A stretch of DNA of 64,000 bases. It comes from Balanoglossus misakiensis (Eukaryota > Hemichordata). The stretch lies in contig CM082577.2 of assembly GCA_040954595.2 (NCBI GenBank), positions 20,708,001 through 20,772,000 on the forward strand, in the 5' to 3' direction. The number at the start of each line of letters is the position of its first letter. The first letter of the stretch is position 1. Shown here one piece after another: positions 22,875-34,931 of the stretch. The notes below the pieces were generated by a model, which saw only the letters and a list, made by a program, of their open reading frames with translations, had not been told where the DNA came from and searched no databases. The position numbers and the translations under genes are program-made.

Positions 22875-23132
22875 GAAAGATGGTTGAATTTCTCCTACTA
22901 TAAACCTGAATCCTACACCATTGAACACATAGTCCGACTTGGCTAATTTTTTTGGGTAACCGATCGACCTTCCATAGCTTATAAGGCAAGTAGGATAAAA
23001 AAATAGGGTTTGTTTTGTTTTGCAAAAAGTGGTTTTAAAATTCAGACACTTGCAGAAAGAGGAAGAAACGGACACTTGAGACAAAATATTATCTTTCAGG
23101 CTACTCTTTAATGGAAACGTTGGAAAAAAATG

Positions 23133-23252
23133 AAGCCTACAGCACGTAGTATTCCCAGGCGGTCTCCCATCCAAGTACTAACTACGCCCAACGCAGGTTT
23201 GCTTCGGTGATCAGACGAGAACCGGCTTTATCTACGTGGTATGGCCGTAGGC
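23133..23252 (-). rRNA. 5S rRNA, copy 63
   Basis: A23T. Confidence 0.94.
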
Positions 23253-23510
23253 GAAAGATTGTTGAATTTCTCCTACTATAAACCTGAATCCTACACCATT
23301 GAACACATAGTCCGACTTGGCTAATTTTTGTGGGTAACCGATCGACCTTCCATAGCTTATAAGGCAAGTAGGATAAAAAAATATGGTTTGTTTTGTTTTG
23401 CAAAAAGTGGTTTTAAAATTCAGACACTTGCAGAAAGAGGAAGAAACGGACACTTGCGACAAAATATCATCATTCAGGCTAATCTTTATTGGAAACGTTG
23501 GAAAAAATTG

Positions 23511-23586
23511 AAGCCTACAGCACGTAGTATTCCCAGGCGGTCTCCCAGACGAGAACCGGCTTTTTCTACGTGGTATGGCCGTAGGC
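23511..23586 (-). pseudogene. 5S rRNA pseudogene, copy 64 (44-bp deletion)
   Basis: Same nt 40-83 deletion as copy 61. The spacer to its left has TTTATTGG for TTTAATGG, a mark shared with copies 66, 99, 101 and 105. Confidence 0.93.
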
Positions 23587-23843
23587 GAAAGATGGTTGAA
23601 TTTCTCCTACTATAAACCTGAATCCTACACCATTAAACACATAGTCCGACTTGGCTAATTATTGTGGGTAACCGATCGACCTTCCATAGCTTATAAGGCA
23701 AGTAGGATAAAAAGATATGGTTTGTTTTGTTCTGCAAAAAGTGGTTTTAGAATTCAGGCACTTTCAGAAAAGGAAGAAACGGACACTTGCCACAAAATAT
23801 TATCCTTCAGGCTAATCTTTAATGGAAACGTTGGAAAAAATTG

Positions 23844-23963
23844 AAGCCTACAGCACGTAGTATTCCCAGGCGGTCTCCCATCCAAGTACTAACTACGCCC
23901 AACGCAGGTTTGCTTCGGTGATCAGACGAGAACCGGCTTTATCTACGTGGTATGGCCGTAGGC
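23844..23963 (-). rRNA. 5S rRNA, copy 65
   Basis: A23T. Confidence 0.94.
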
Positions 23964-24221
23964 GAAAGATGGTTGAATTTCTCCTACTATAAACCTGAAT
24001 CCTACACCATTGAACACATAGTCCGACTTGGCTAATTTTTGTGGGTAACCGATCGACCTTCCATAGCTTATAAGGCAAGTAGGATAAAAAAATATGGTTT
24101 GTTTTGTTTTGCAAAAAGTGGTTTTAAAATTCAGACACTTGCAGAAAGAGGAAGAAACGGACACTTGCGACAAAATATCATCATTCAGGCTAATCTTTAT
24201 TGGAAACGTTGGAAAAAATTG

Positions 24222-24297
24222 AAGCCTACAGCACGTAGTATTCCCAGGCGGTCTCCCAGACGAGAACCGGCTTTTTCTACGTGGTATGGCCGTAGGC
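24222..24297 (-). pseudogene. 5S rRNA pseudogene, copy 66 (44-bp deletion)
   Basis: Same deletion; with copy 65 it repeats the 711-bp pair formed by copies 63 and 64. Confidence 0.93.
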
Positions 24298-24554
24298 GAA
24301 AGATGGTTGAATTTCTCCTACTATAAACCTGAATCCTACACCATTAAACACATAGTCCGACTTCGCTAATTATTGTGGGTAACCGATCGACCTTCCATAG
24401 CTTATAAGGCAAGTAGGATAAAAAGATATGGTTTGTTTTGTTCTGCAAAAAGTGGTTTTAGAATTCAGGCACTTTCAGAAAAGGAAGAAACGGACACTTG
24501 CCACAAAATATTATCCTTCAGGCTAATCTTTAATGGAAACGTTGGAAAAAATTG

Positions 24555-24674
24555 AAGCCTACAGCACGTAGTATTCCCAGGCGGTCTCCCATCCAAGTAC
24601 TAACTACGCCCAACGCAGGTTTGCTTCGGTGATCAGACGAGAACCGGCTTTTTCTACGTGGTATGGCCGTAGGC
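24555..24674 (-). rRNA. 5S rRNA, copy 67
   Basis: Consensus gene. Confidence 0.95.
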
Positions 24675-24931
24675 GAAAGATGGTTGAATTTCTCCTACTA
24701 TAAACCTGAATCCTACACCATTGAACACATAGTCCGACTTGGCTAATTTTTGTGGGTAACCGATCGACCTTCCATAGCTTATAAGGCAAGTAGGATAAAA
24801 AAATATGGTTTGTTTTGTTTTGCAAAAAGTGGTTTTACAATTCAGACACTTGCAGAAAGAGGAAGAAACGGACACTTGCGACAAAATATTATCCTTCAGG
24901 CTACTCTTTAATGGAAACGTTGGAAAAAATG

Positions 24932-25051
24932 AAGCCTACAGCAAGTAGTATTCCCAGGCGGTCTGCCATCCAAGTACTAACTACGCCCAACGCAGGTTTT
25001 CTTCGGTGATCAGACGAGAACCGGCTTTTTCTACGTGGTATGGCCGTAGGC
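24932..25051 (-). rRNA. 5S rRNA, copy 68
   Basis: G108T, G87C and C52A; upstream spacer has a 4-bp insertion (GGTTACTTTG). Matches copy 103. Confidence 0.89.
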
Positions 25052-25313
25052 GAAAGATGGTTGAATTTCTCCTACTATAAACCTGAATCCTACACCATTG
25101 AACACATAGTCCGACTTGGCTAATTTTTGTGGGTAACCGATCGACCTTCCATAGCTTATAAGGCAAGTAGGATAAAAAAATATGGTTACTTTGTTTTGTT
25201 TTGCAAAAAGTGGTTTTAAAATTCAGACACTTGCAGAAAGAGGAAGAAACGAACACTTGCGACAAAATATTATCCTTCAGGCTACTCTTTAATGGAAACG
25301 TTGGAAAAAAATG

Positions 25314-25433
25314 AAGCCTACAGCACGTAGTATTCCACGGCGGTCTCCCATCCAAGTACTAACTACGCCCAACGCAGGTTTGCTTCGGTGATCAGACGAG
25401 AACCGGCTTTTTCTACGTGGTATGGCCGTAGGC
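25314..25433 (-). rRNA. 5S rRNA, copy 69
   Basis: TG96-97GT; first unit of large unit 2. Confidence 0.92.
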
Positions 25434-25675
25434 GAAAGATGGTTGAATTTCTCCTACTATAAACCTGAATCCTACACCATTAAACACATAGTCCGACTTG
25501 GCTAATTATTGTGGGTAACCGATCGACCTTCCATAGCTTATAAGGCAAGTAGGATAAAAAGATATGGTTTGTTTTGTTCTGCAAAAAGTGGTTTTAGAAT
25601 TCAGGCACTTTCAGAAAAGGAAGAAACTGACACTTGCCACAAAATATTATCCTTCAGGCTACTCTTTAAAAAATG

Positions 25676-25795
25676 AAGCCTACAGCACGTAGTATTCCCA
25701 GGCGGTCTCCCATCCAAGTACTAACTACGCCCAACGCAGGTTTGCTTCGGTGATCAGACGAGAACCGGCTTTTTCTACGTGGTATGGCCGTAGGC
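25676..25795 (-). rRNA. 5S rRNA, copy 70
   Basis: Consensus gene; GAATATCTCC upstream, as copy 36. Confidence 0.95.
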
Positions 25796-26037
25796 GAAAG
25801 ATGGTTGAATATCTCCTACTATAAACCTGAATCCTACACCATTAAACACATAGTCCGACTTGGCTAATTATTGTGGGTAACCGATCGACCTTCCATAGCT
25901 TATAAGGCAAGTAGGATAAAAAGATATGGTTTGTTTTGTTCTGCAAAAAGTGGTTTTAGAATTCAGGCACTTTCAGAAAAGGAAGAAACGGACACTTGCC
26001 ACAAAATATTATCCTTCAGGCTACTCTTTAAAAAATG

Positions 26038-26157
26038 AAGCCTACAGCACGTAGTATTCCCAGGCGGTCTCCCATCCAAGTACTAACTACGCCCAACGCA
26101 GGTTTGCTTCGGTGATCAGACGAGAACCGGCTTTTTCTACGTGGTATGGCCGTAGGC
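26038..26157 (-). rRNA. 5S rRNA, copy 71
   Basis: Consensus gene; GATGGATGG upstream, as copy 37. Confidence 0.95.
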
Positions 26158-26415
26158 GATGGATGGTTGAATTTCTCCTACTATAAACCTAAATCCTACA
26201 CCATTGAACACATAGTCCGACTTGGCTAATTTTTGTGGGTAACCGATCGACCTTCCATAGCTTATAAGGCAAGTAGGATAAAAAAATATGGTTTGTTTTG
26301 TTTTGCAAAAAGTGGTTTTAAAATTCAGACACTTGCAGAAAGAGGAAGAAACGGACACTTGCGACAAAATATTATCCTTCAGGCTAATCTTTAATGGAAA
26401 CGTTGGAAAAAATTG

Positions 26416-26535
26416 AAGCCTACAGCACGTAGTATTCCCAGGCGGTCTCCCATCCAAGTACTAACTACGCCCAACGCAGGTTTGCTTCGGTGATCAGACG
26501 AGAACCGGCTTTTTCTACGTGGTATGGCCGTAGGC
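26416..26535 (-). rRNA. 5S rRNA, copy 72
   Basis: Consensus gene; hybrid spacer upstream, as copy 38. Confidence 0.95.
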
Positions 26536-26778
26536 GAAAGATGGTTGAATTTCTCCTACTATAAACCTGAATCCTACACCATTAAACACATAGTCCGACT
26601 TGGCTAATTATTGTGGGTAACCGATCGACCTTCCATAGCTTATAAGGCAAGTAGGATAAAAAAATATTGTTTGTTTTGTTTTGCAAAAAGTTGTTTTAAA
26701 ATTCAGACACTTGCAGAAAGAGGAAGAAACGGACACTTGCGACAAAATATTATCCTTCAGGCTACTCTTTAAAAAATG

Positions 26779-26898
26779 AAGCCTACAGCACGTAGTATTC
26801 CCAGGCGGTCTCCCATCCAAGTACTAACTACGCCCAACGCAGGTTTGCTTCGGTGATCAGACGAGAACCGGCTTTTTCTACGTGGTATGGCCGTAGGC
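26779..26898 (-). rRNA. 5S rRNA, copy 73
   Basis: Consensus gene; matches copy 39. Confidence 0.95.
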
Positions 26899-27156
26899 GA
26901 AAGATGGTTGAATTTCTCCTACTATAAACCTGAATCCTACACCATTGAACACATAGTCCGACTTGGCTAATTTTTGTGGGTAACCGATCGACCTTCCATA
27001 GCTTATAAGGCAAGTAGGATAAAAAAATATTGTTTGTTTTGTTTTGCAAAAAGTGGTTTTAAAATTCAGAAACTTGCAGAAAGAGGAAGAAACGGACACT
27101 TGCCACAAAATATTATCCTTCAGGCTACTCTTTAATGGAAACGTTGGAAAAAAATG

Positions 27157-27276
27157 AAGCCTACAGCACGTAGTATTCCCAGGCGGACTCCCATCCAAGT
27201 ACTAATTACGCCGAACGCAGGTTTGCTTCGGTGATCAGACGAGAACCGGCTTTTTCTACGTGGTATGGCCGTAGGC
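27157..27276 (-). rRNA. 5S rRNA, copy 74
   Basis: A90T, G71A and G64C, as copy 40. Confidence 0.9.
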
Positions 27277-27534
27277 GAAAGATGGTTGAATTTCTCCTAC
27301 TATAAACCTGAATCCTACACCATTGAACACATAGTCCGACTTGGCTAATTTTTGTGGGTAACCGATCGACCTTCCATAGCTTATAAGGCAAGTAGGATAA
27401 AAAAATATGGTTTGTTTTGTTTTGCAAAAAGTGGTTTTAAAATTCAGACACATGCAGAAAGAGGAAGAAACGGACACTTGCGACAAAATATTATCCTTCA
27501 GGCTAATCTTTAATGGAAACGTTGGAAAAAATTG

Positions 27535-27654
27535 AAGCCTACAGCACGTAGTATTCCCAGGCGGTCTCCCATCCAAGTACTAACTACGCCCAACGCAGGT
27601 TTGCTTCGGTGATCAGACGAGAACCGGCTTTTTCTACGTGGTATGGCCGTAGGC
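27535..27654 (-). rRNA. 5S rRNA, copy 75
   Basis: Consensus gene; CTACAAAATTG upstream, as copy 41. Confidence 0.95.
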
Positions 27655-27912
27655 GAAAGATGGTTGAATTTCTCCTACTATAAACCTGAATCCTACAAAA
27701 TTGAACACATAGTCCGACTTGGCTAATTTTTGTGGGTAACCGATCGACCTTCCATAGCTTATAAGGCAAGTAGGATAAAAAAATATTGTTTGTTTTGTTT
27801 TGCAAAAAGTGGTTTTAAAATTCAGAAACTTGCAGAAAGAGGAAGAAACGGACACTTGCCACAAAATATTATCCTTCAGGCTACTCTTTAATGGAAACGT
27901 TGGAAAAAAATG

Positions 27913-28032
27913 AAGCCTACAGCACGTAGTATTCCCAGGCGGACTCCCATCCAAGTACTAATTACGCCGAACGCAGGTTTGCTTCGGTGATCAGACGAGA
28001 ACCGGCTTTTTCTACGTGGTATGGCCGTAGGC
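27913..28032 (-). rRNA. 5S rRNA, copy 76
   Basis: A90T, G71A and G64C, as copy 42. Confidence 0.9.
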
Positions 28033-28290
28033 GAAAGATGGTTGAATTTCTCCTACTATAAACCTGAATCCTACACCATTGAACACATAGTCCGACTTGG
28101 CTAATTTTTGTGGGTAACCGATCGACCTTCCATAGCTTATAAGGCAAGTAGGATAAAAAAATATGGTTTGTTTTGTTTTGCAAAAAGTGGTTTTAAAATT
28201 CAGACACATGCAGAAAGAGGAAGAAACGGACACTTGCGACAAAATATTATCCTTCAGGCTAATCTTTAATGGAAACGTTGGAAAAAATTG

Positions 28291-28410
28291 AAGCCTACAG
28301 CACGTAGTATTCCCAGGCGGTCTCCCATCCAAGTACTAACTACGCCCAACGCAGGTTTGCTTCGGTGATCAGACGAGAACCGGCTTATTCTACGTGGTAT
28401 GGCCGTAGGC
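28291..28410 (-). rRNA. 5S rRNA, copy 77
   Basis: A24T. Upstream spacer has a private GATACAAAG absent from its counterpart, copy 43. Confidence 0.94.
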
Positions 28411-28652
28411 GAAAGATGGTTGAATTTCTCCTACTATAAACCTGAATCCTACACCATTGAACACATAGTCCGACTTGGCTAATTATTGTGGGTAACCGAT
28501 CGACCTTCCATAGCTTATAAGGCAAGTAGGATACAAAGATATGGTTTGTTTTGTTCTGCAAAAAGTGGTTTTAGAATTCAGGCACTTTCAGAAAAGGAAG
28601 AAACGGATACTTGCCACAAAATATTATCCTTCAGGCTACTCTTTAAAAAATG

Positions 28653-28772
28653 AAGCCTACAGCACGTAGTATTCCCAGGCGGTCTCCCATCCAAGTACTA
28701 ACTACGCCCAACGCAGGTTTGCTTCGGTGATCAGACGAGAACCGGCTTTTTCTACGTGGTATGGCCGTAGGC
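28653..28772 (-). rRNA. 5S rRNA, copy 78
   Basis: Consensus gene; matches copy 44. Confidence 0.95.
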
Positions 28773-29014
28773 GAAGGATGGTTGAATTTCTCCTACTATA
28801 AACCTAAATCCTACACCATTGAACACATAGTCCGACTTGGCTAATTATTGTGGGTAACCGATCGACCTTCCATAGCTTATAAGGCAAGTAGGATAAAAAG
28901 ATATGGTTTGTTTTGTTCTGCAAAAAGTGGTTTTAGAATTCAGGCACTTTCAGAAAAGGAAGAAACGGACACTTGCCACAAAATATTATCCTTCAGGCTA
29001 CTCTTTAAAAAATG

Positions 29015-29134
29015 AAGCCTACAGCACGTAGTATTCCCAGGCGGTCTCCCATCCAAGTACTAACTACGCCCAACGCAGGTTTGCTTCGGTGATCAGACGA
29101 GAACCGGCTTTTTCTACGTGGTATGGCCGTAGGC
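29015..29134 (-). rRNA. 5S rRNA, copy 79
   Basis: Consensus gene; TTTATATT upstream. Confidence 0.95.
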
Positions 29135-29376
29135 GAAAGATGGTTGAATTTCTCCTAATATAAACCTGAATCCTACACCATTAAACACATAGTCCGACTT
29201 GGCTAATTATTGTGGGTAACCGATCGACCTTCCATAGCTTATAAGGCAAGTAGGATAAACAGATATGGTTTGTTTTATTCTGCAAAAAGTGGTTTTAGAA
29301 TTCAGGCACTTTCAGAAAAGGAAGAAACGGACACTTGCCACAAAATATTATCCTTCAGGCTACTCTTTAAAAAATG

Positions 29377-29496
29377 AAGCCTACAGCACGTAGTATTCCC
29401 AGGCGGTCTCCCATCTAATTACTAACTACGCTCAACGCAGGTTTGCTTCGGTGATCAGACGAGAACCGGCTTTTTCTACGTGGTATGGCCGTAGGC
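29377..29496 (-). rRNA. 5S rRNA, copy 80
   Basis: G81A, C78A and G65A. Confidence 0.91.
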
Positions 29497-29738
29497 GAAG
29501 GATGGTTGAATTTCTCCTACTATAAACCTAAATCCTACACCATTGAACACATAGTCCGACTTGGCTAATTATTGTGGGTAACCGATCGACCTTCCATAGC
29601 TTATAAGGCAAGTAGGATAAAAAGATATGGTTTGTTTTGTTCTGCAAAAAGTGGTTTTAGAATTCAGGCACTTTCAGAAAAGGAAGAAACGGACACTTGC
29701 CACAAAATATTATCCTTCAGGCTACTCTTTAAAAAATG

Positions 29739-29858
29739 AAGCCTACAGCACGTAGTATTCCCAGGCGGTCTCCCATCCAAGTACTAACTACGCCCAACGC
29801 AGGTTTGCTTCGGTGATCAGACGAGAACCGGCTTTTTCTACGTGGTATGGCCGTAGGC
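29739..29858 (-). rRNA. 5S rRNA, copy 81
   Basis: Consensus gene; TTTATATT upstream. Confidence 0.95.
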
Positions 29859-30100
29859 GAAAGATGGTTGAATTTCTCCTAATATAAACCTGAATCCTAC
29901 ACCATTAAACACATAGTCCGACTTGGCTAATTATTGTGGGTAACCGATCGACCTTCCATAGCTTATAAGGCAAGTAGGATAAACAGATATGGTTTGTTTT
30001 ATTCTGCAAAAAGTGGTTTTAGAATTCAGGCACTTTCAGAAAAGGAAGAAACGGACACTTGCCACAAAATATTATCCTTCAGGCTACTCTTTAAAAAATG

Positions 30101-30220
30101 AAGCCTACAGCACGTAGTATTCCCAGGCGGTCTCCCATCCAATTACTAACTACGCTCAACGCAGGTTTGCTTCGGTGATCAGACGAGAACCGGCTTTTTC
30201 TACGTGGTATGGCCGTAGGC
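30101..30220 (-). rRNA. 5S rRNA, copy 82
   Basis: C78A and G65A. Confidence 0.92.
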
Positions 30221-30477
30221 GAAGGATGGTTGAATTTCTCCTACTATAAACCTAAATCCTACACCATTGAACACATAGTCCGACTTGGCTAATTATTGTG
30301 GGTAACCGATCGACCTTCCATAGCTTATAAGGCAAGTAGGATAAAAAAATATGGTTTGTTTTGTTTTGCAAAAAGTGGTTTTAAAATTCAGACACTTGCA
30401 GAAAGAGGAAGAAACGGACACTTGCGACAAAATATTATCCTTCAGGCTACTCTTTAATGGAAACGTTGGAAAAAATG

Positions 30478-30597
30478 AAGCCTACAGCACGTAGTATTCC
30501 CAGGCGGTCTCCCATCCAAGTACTAACTACGCCCAACGCAGGTTTGCTTCGGTGATCAGACGAGAACCGGCTTATTTTACGTGGTATGGCCGTAGGC
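30478..30597 (-). rRNA. 5S rRNA, copy 83
   Basis: A24T and G21A. Confidence 0.93.
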
Positions 30598-30855
30598 GAA
30601 AGATGGTTGAATTTCTCCTACTATAAACATGAATCCTAAACCATTGAACACATAGTCCGACTTGGCTAATTTTTGTGGGTAACCGATCGACCTTCCATAG
30701 CTTATAAGGCAAGTAGGATAAAAAAATATGGTTTGTTTTGTTTTGCAAAAAGTGGTTTTAAAATTCAGACACTTGCAGAAAGAGGAAGAAACGAACACTT
30801 GCGACAAAATATTATCCTTCAGGCTACTCTTTAATGGAAACGTTGGAAAAAAATG

Positions 30856-30975
30856 AAGCCTACAGCACGTAGTATTCCACGGCGGTCTCCCATCCAAGTA
30901 CTAACTACGCCCAACGCAGGTTTGCTTCGGTGATCAGACGAGAACCGGCTTTTTCTACGTGGTATGGCCGTAGGC
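30856..30975 (-). rRNA. 5S rRNA, copy 84
   Basis: TG96-97GT. Confidence 0.92.
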
Positions 30976-31231
30976 GAAAGATGGTTGAATTTCTCCTACT
31001 ATAAACCTGAATCCTACACCATTAAACACATAGTCCGACTTGGCTAATTATTGTGGGTAACCGATCGACCTTCCATAGCTTATAAGGCAAGTAGGATAAA
31101 AAGATATGGTTTGTTTTGTTCTGCAAAAAGTGGTTTTAGAATTCAGGCACTTTCAGAAAAGGAAGAAACGGACACTTGCGACAAAATATTATCCTTCAGG
31201 CTACTCTTTAATGGAAACGTTGGAAAAAATG

Positions 31232-31351
31232 AAGCCTACAGCACGTAGTATTCCCAGGCGGTCTCCCATCCAAGTACTAACTACGCCCAACGCAGGTTTG
31301 CTTCGATGATCAGACGAGAACCGGCTTATTTTACGTGGTATGGCCGTAGGC
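31232..31351 (-). rRNA. 5S rRNA, copy 85
   Basis: C46T, A24T and G21A, as copy 51. Confidence 0.91.
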
Positions 31352-31608
31352 GAAAGATGGTTGAATTTCTCCTACTATAAACATGAATCCTAAACCATTG
31401 AACACATAGTCCGACTTGGCTAATTTTTGTGGGTAACCGATCGACCTTCCATAGCTTATAAGGCAAGTAGGATAAAAAATATGGTTTGTTTTGTTTTGCA
31501 AAAAGTGGTTTTAAAATTCAGACACTTGCAGAAAGAGGAAGAAACGAACACTTGCGACAAAATATTATCCTTCAGGCTACTCTTTAATGGAAACGTTGGA
31601 AAAAAATG

Positions 31609-31728
31609 AAGCCTACAGCACGTAGTATTCCACGGCGGTCTCCCATCCAAGTACTAACTACGCCCAACGCAGGTTTGCTTCGGTGATCAGACGAGAACCG
31701 GCTTTTTCTACGTGGTATGGCCGTAGGC
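31609..31728 (-). rRNA. 5S rRNA, copy 86
   Basis: TG96-97GT. Confidence 0.92.
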
Positions 31729-31970
31729 GAAAGATGGTTGAATTTCTCCTACTATAAACCTGAATCCTACACCATTAAACACATAGTCCGACTTGGCTAA
31801 TTATTGTGGGTAACCGATCGACCTTCCATAGCTTATAAGGCAAGTAGGATAAAAAGATATGGTTTGTTTTGTTCTGCAAAAAGTGGTTTTAGAATTCAGG
31901 CACTTTCAGAAAAGGAAGAAACTGACACTTGCCACAAAATATTATCCTTCAGGCTACTCTTTAAAAAATG

Positions 31971-32090
31971 AAGCCTACAGCACGTAGTATTCCCAGGCGG
32001 TCTCCCATCCAAGTACTAACTACGCCCAACGCAGGTTTGCTTCGGTGATCAGACGAGAACCGGCTTTTTCTACGTGGTATGGCCGTAGGC
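31971..32090 (-). rRNA. 5S rRNA, copy 87
   Basis: Consensus gene with GAATATCTCC upstream. Copies 87 and 88 together replace copy 53, so one unit was gained here or lost there. Confidence 0.95.
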
Positions 32091-32332
32091 GAAAGATGGT
32101 TGAATATCTCCTACTATAAACCTGAATCCTACACCATTAAACACATAGTCCGACTTGGCTAATTATTGTGGGTAACCGATCGACCTTCCATAGCTTATAA
32201 GGCAAGTAGGATAAAAAGATATGGTTTGTTTTGTTCTGCAAAAAGTGGTTTTAGAATTCAGGCACTTTCAGAAAAGGAAGAAACGGACACTTGCCACAAA
32301 ATATTATCCTTCAGGCTACTCTTTAAAAAATG

Positions 32333-32452
32333 AAGCCTACAGCACGTAGTATTCCCAGGCGGTCTCCCATCCAAGTACTAACTACGCCCAACGCAGGTTT
32401 GCTTCGGTGATCAGACGAGAACCGGCTTTTTCTACGTGGTATGGCCGTAGGC
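32333..32452 (-). rRNA. 5S rRNA, copy 88
   Basis: Consensus gene with GATGGATGG upstream; a private CTTATTAGG lies in its spacer. Confidence 0.95.
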
Positions 32453-32710
32453 GATGGATGGTTGAATTTCTCCTACTATAAACCTAAATCCTACACCATT
32501 GAACACATAGTCCGACTTGGCTAATTTTTGTGGGTAACCGATCGACCTTCCATAGCTTATTAGGCAAGTAGGATAAAAAAATATGGTTTGTTTTGTTTTG
32601 CAAAAAGTGGTTTTAAAATTCAGACACTTGCAGAAAGAGGAAGAAACGGACACTTGCGACAAAATATTATCCTTCAGGCTAATCTTTAATGGAAACGTTG
32701 GAAAAAATTG

Positions 32711-32830
32711 AAGCCTACAGCACGTAGTATTCCCAGGCGGTCTCCCATCCAAGTACTAACTACGCCCAACGCAGGTTTGCTTCGGTGATCAGACGAGAAC
32801 CGGCTTTTTCTACGTGGTATGGCCGTAGGC
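32711..32830 (-). rRNA. 5S rRNA, copy 89
   Basis: Consensus gene; TAGTCCCAC spacer mark, as copy 54. Confidence 0.95.
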
Positions 32831-33072
32831 GAAAGATGGTTGAATTTCTCCTACTATAAACCTGAATCCTACACCATTGAACACATAGTCCCACTTGGCT
32901 AATTATTGTGGGTAACCGATCGACCTTCCATAGCTTATAAGGCAAGTAGGATAAAAAGATATGGTTTGTTTTGTTCTGCAAAAAGTGGTTTTAGAATTCA
33001 GGCACTTTCAGAAAAGGAAGAAACTGACACTTGCCACAAAATATTATCCTTCAGGCTACTCTTTAAAAAATG

Positions 33073-33192
33073 AAGCCTACAGCACGTAGTATTCCCAGGC
33101 GGTCTCCCATCCAAGTACTAACTACGCCCAACGCAGGTTTGCTTCGGTGATCAGACGAGAACCGGCTTTTTCTACGTGGTATGGCCGTAGGC
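33073..33192 (-). rRNA. 5S rRNA, copy 90
   Basis: Consensus gene; GAATATCTCC upstream. Confidence 0.95.
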
Positions 33193-33434
33193 GAAAGATG
33201 GTTGAATATCTCCTACTATAAACCTGAATCCTACACCATTAAACACATAGTCCGACTTGGCTAATTATTGTGGGTAACCGATCGACCTTCCATAGCTTAT
33301 AAGGCAAGTAGGATAAAAAGATATGGTTTGTTTTGTTCTGCAAAAAGTGGTTTTAGAATTCAGGCACTTTCAGAAAAGGAAGAAACGGACACTTGCCACA
33401 AAATCTTATCCTTCAGGCTACTCTTTAAAAAATG

Positions 33435-33554
33435 AAGCCTACAGCACGTAGTATTCCCAGGCGGTCTCCCATCCAAGTACTAACTACGCCCAACGCAGGT
33501 TTGCTTCGGTGATCAGACGAGAACCGGCTTTTTCTACGTGGTATGGCCGTAGGC
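33435..33554 (-). rRNA. 5S rRNA, copy 91
   Basis: Consensus gene. Confidence 0.95.
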
Positions 33555-33812
33555 GAAGGATGGTTGAATTTCTCCTACTATAAACCTAAATCCTACACCA
33601 TTGAACACATAGTCCGACTTGGCTAATTTTTGTGGGTAACCGATCGACCTTCCATAGCTTATAAGGCAAGTAGGATCAAAAAATATGGTTTGTTTTGTTT
33701 TGCAAAAAGTGGTTTTAAAATTCAGACACTTGCAGAAAGAGGAAGAAACGGACACTTGCGACAGAATATTATCCTTCAGGCTAATCTTTAATGGAAACGT
33801 TGGAAAAAATTG

Positions 33813-33932
33813 AAGCCTACAGCACGTAGTATTCCCAGGCGGTCTCCCATCCAAGTACTAACTACGCCCAACGCAGGTTTGCTTCGGTGATCAGACGAGA
33901 ACCGGCTTTTTCTACGTGGTATGGCCGTAGGC
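33813..33932 (-). rRNA. 5S rRNA, copy 92
   Basis: Consensus gene. Confidence 0.95.
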
Positions 33933-34175
33933 GAAAGATGGTTGAATTTCTCCTACTATAAACCTGAATCCTACACCATTAAACACATAGTCCGACTTGG
34001 CTAATTATTGTGGGTAACCGATCGACCTTCCATAGCTTATAAGGCAAGTAGGATAAAAAAATATTGTTTGTTTTGTTTTGCAAAAAGTGGTTTTAAAATT
34101 CAGACACTTGCAGAAAGAGGAAGAAACGGACACTTGCGACAAAATATTATCCTTCAGGCTACTCTTTAAAAAATG

Positions 34176-34295
34176 AAGCCTACAGCACGTAGTATTCCCA
34201 GGCGGTCTCCCATCCAAGTACTAACTACGCCCAACGCAGGTTTGCTTCGGTGATCAGACGAGAACCGGCTTTTTCTACGTGGTATGGCCGTAGGC
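34176..34295 (-). rRNA. 5S rRNA, copy 93
   Basis: Consensus gene. Confidence 0.95.
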
Positions 34296-34553
34296 GAAAG
34301 ATGGTTGAATTTCTCCTACTATAAACCTGAATCCTACACCATTGAACACATAGTCCGACTTGGCTAATTTTTGTGGGTAACCGATCGACCTTCCATAGCT
34401 TATAAGGCAAGTAGGATAAAAAAATATTGTTTGTTTTGTTTTGCAAAAAGTGGTTTTAAAATTCAGAAACTTGCAGAAAGAGGAAGAAACGGACACTTGC
34501 CACAAAATATTATCCTTCAGGCTACTCTTTAATGGAAACGTTGGAAAAAAATG

Positions 34554-34673
34554 AAGCCTACAGCACGTAGTATTCCCAGGCGGACTCCCATCCAAGTACT
34601 AATTACGCCGAACGCAGGTTTGCTTCGGTGATCAGACGAGAACCGGCTTTTTCTACGTGGTATGGCCGTAGGC
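34554..34673 (-). rRNA. 5S rRNA, copy 94
   Basis: A90T, G71A and G64C. Confidence 0.9.
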
Positions 34674-34931
34674 GAAAGATGGTTGAATTTCTCCTACTAT
34701 AAACCTGAATCCTACACCATTGAACACATAGTCCGACTTGGCTAATTTTTGTGGGTAACCGATCGACCTTCCATAGCTTATAAGGCAAGTAGGATAAAAA
34801 AATATGGTTTGTTTTGTTTTGCAAAAAGTGGTTTTAAAATTCAGACACTTGCAGAAAGAGGAAGAAACGGACACTTGCGACAAAATATTATCCTTCAGGC
34901 TACTCTTTAATGGAAACGTTGGAAAAAAATG

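Larger units (their letters stand above)
12726..25251. repeat. Large tandem duplication, unit 1 (34 5S units)
   Basis: Copies 35-68 match copies 69-103 in the same order, with a constant shift of 12,526 bp up to about 19.2 kb and 12,888 bp after that. Rare marks are shared at matching places, such as AAAGTTGTTTT at 14.16/26.69 kb and the triple variant of copies 68 and 103. The left boundary is placed by a GGACAC to GAACAC change and is uncertain by about 50 bp. Confidence 0.85.
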
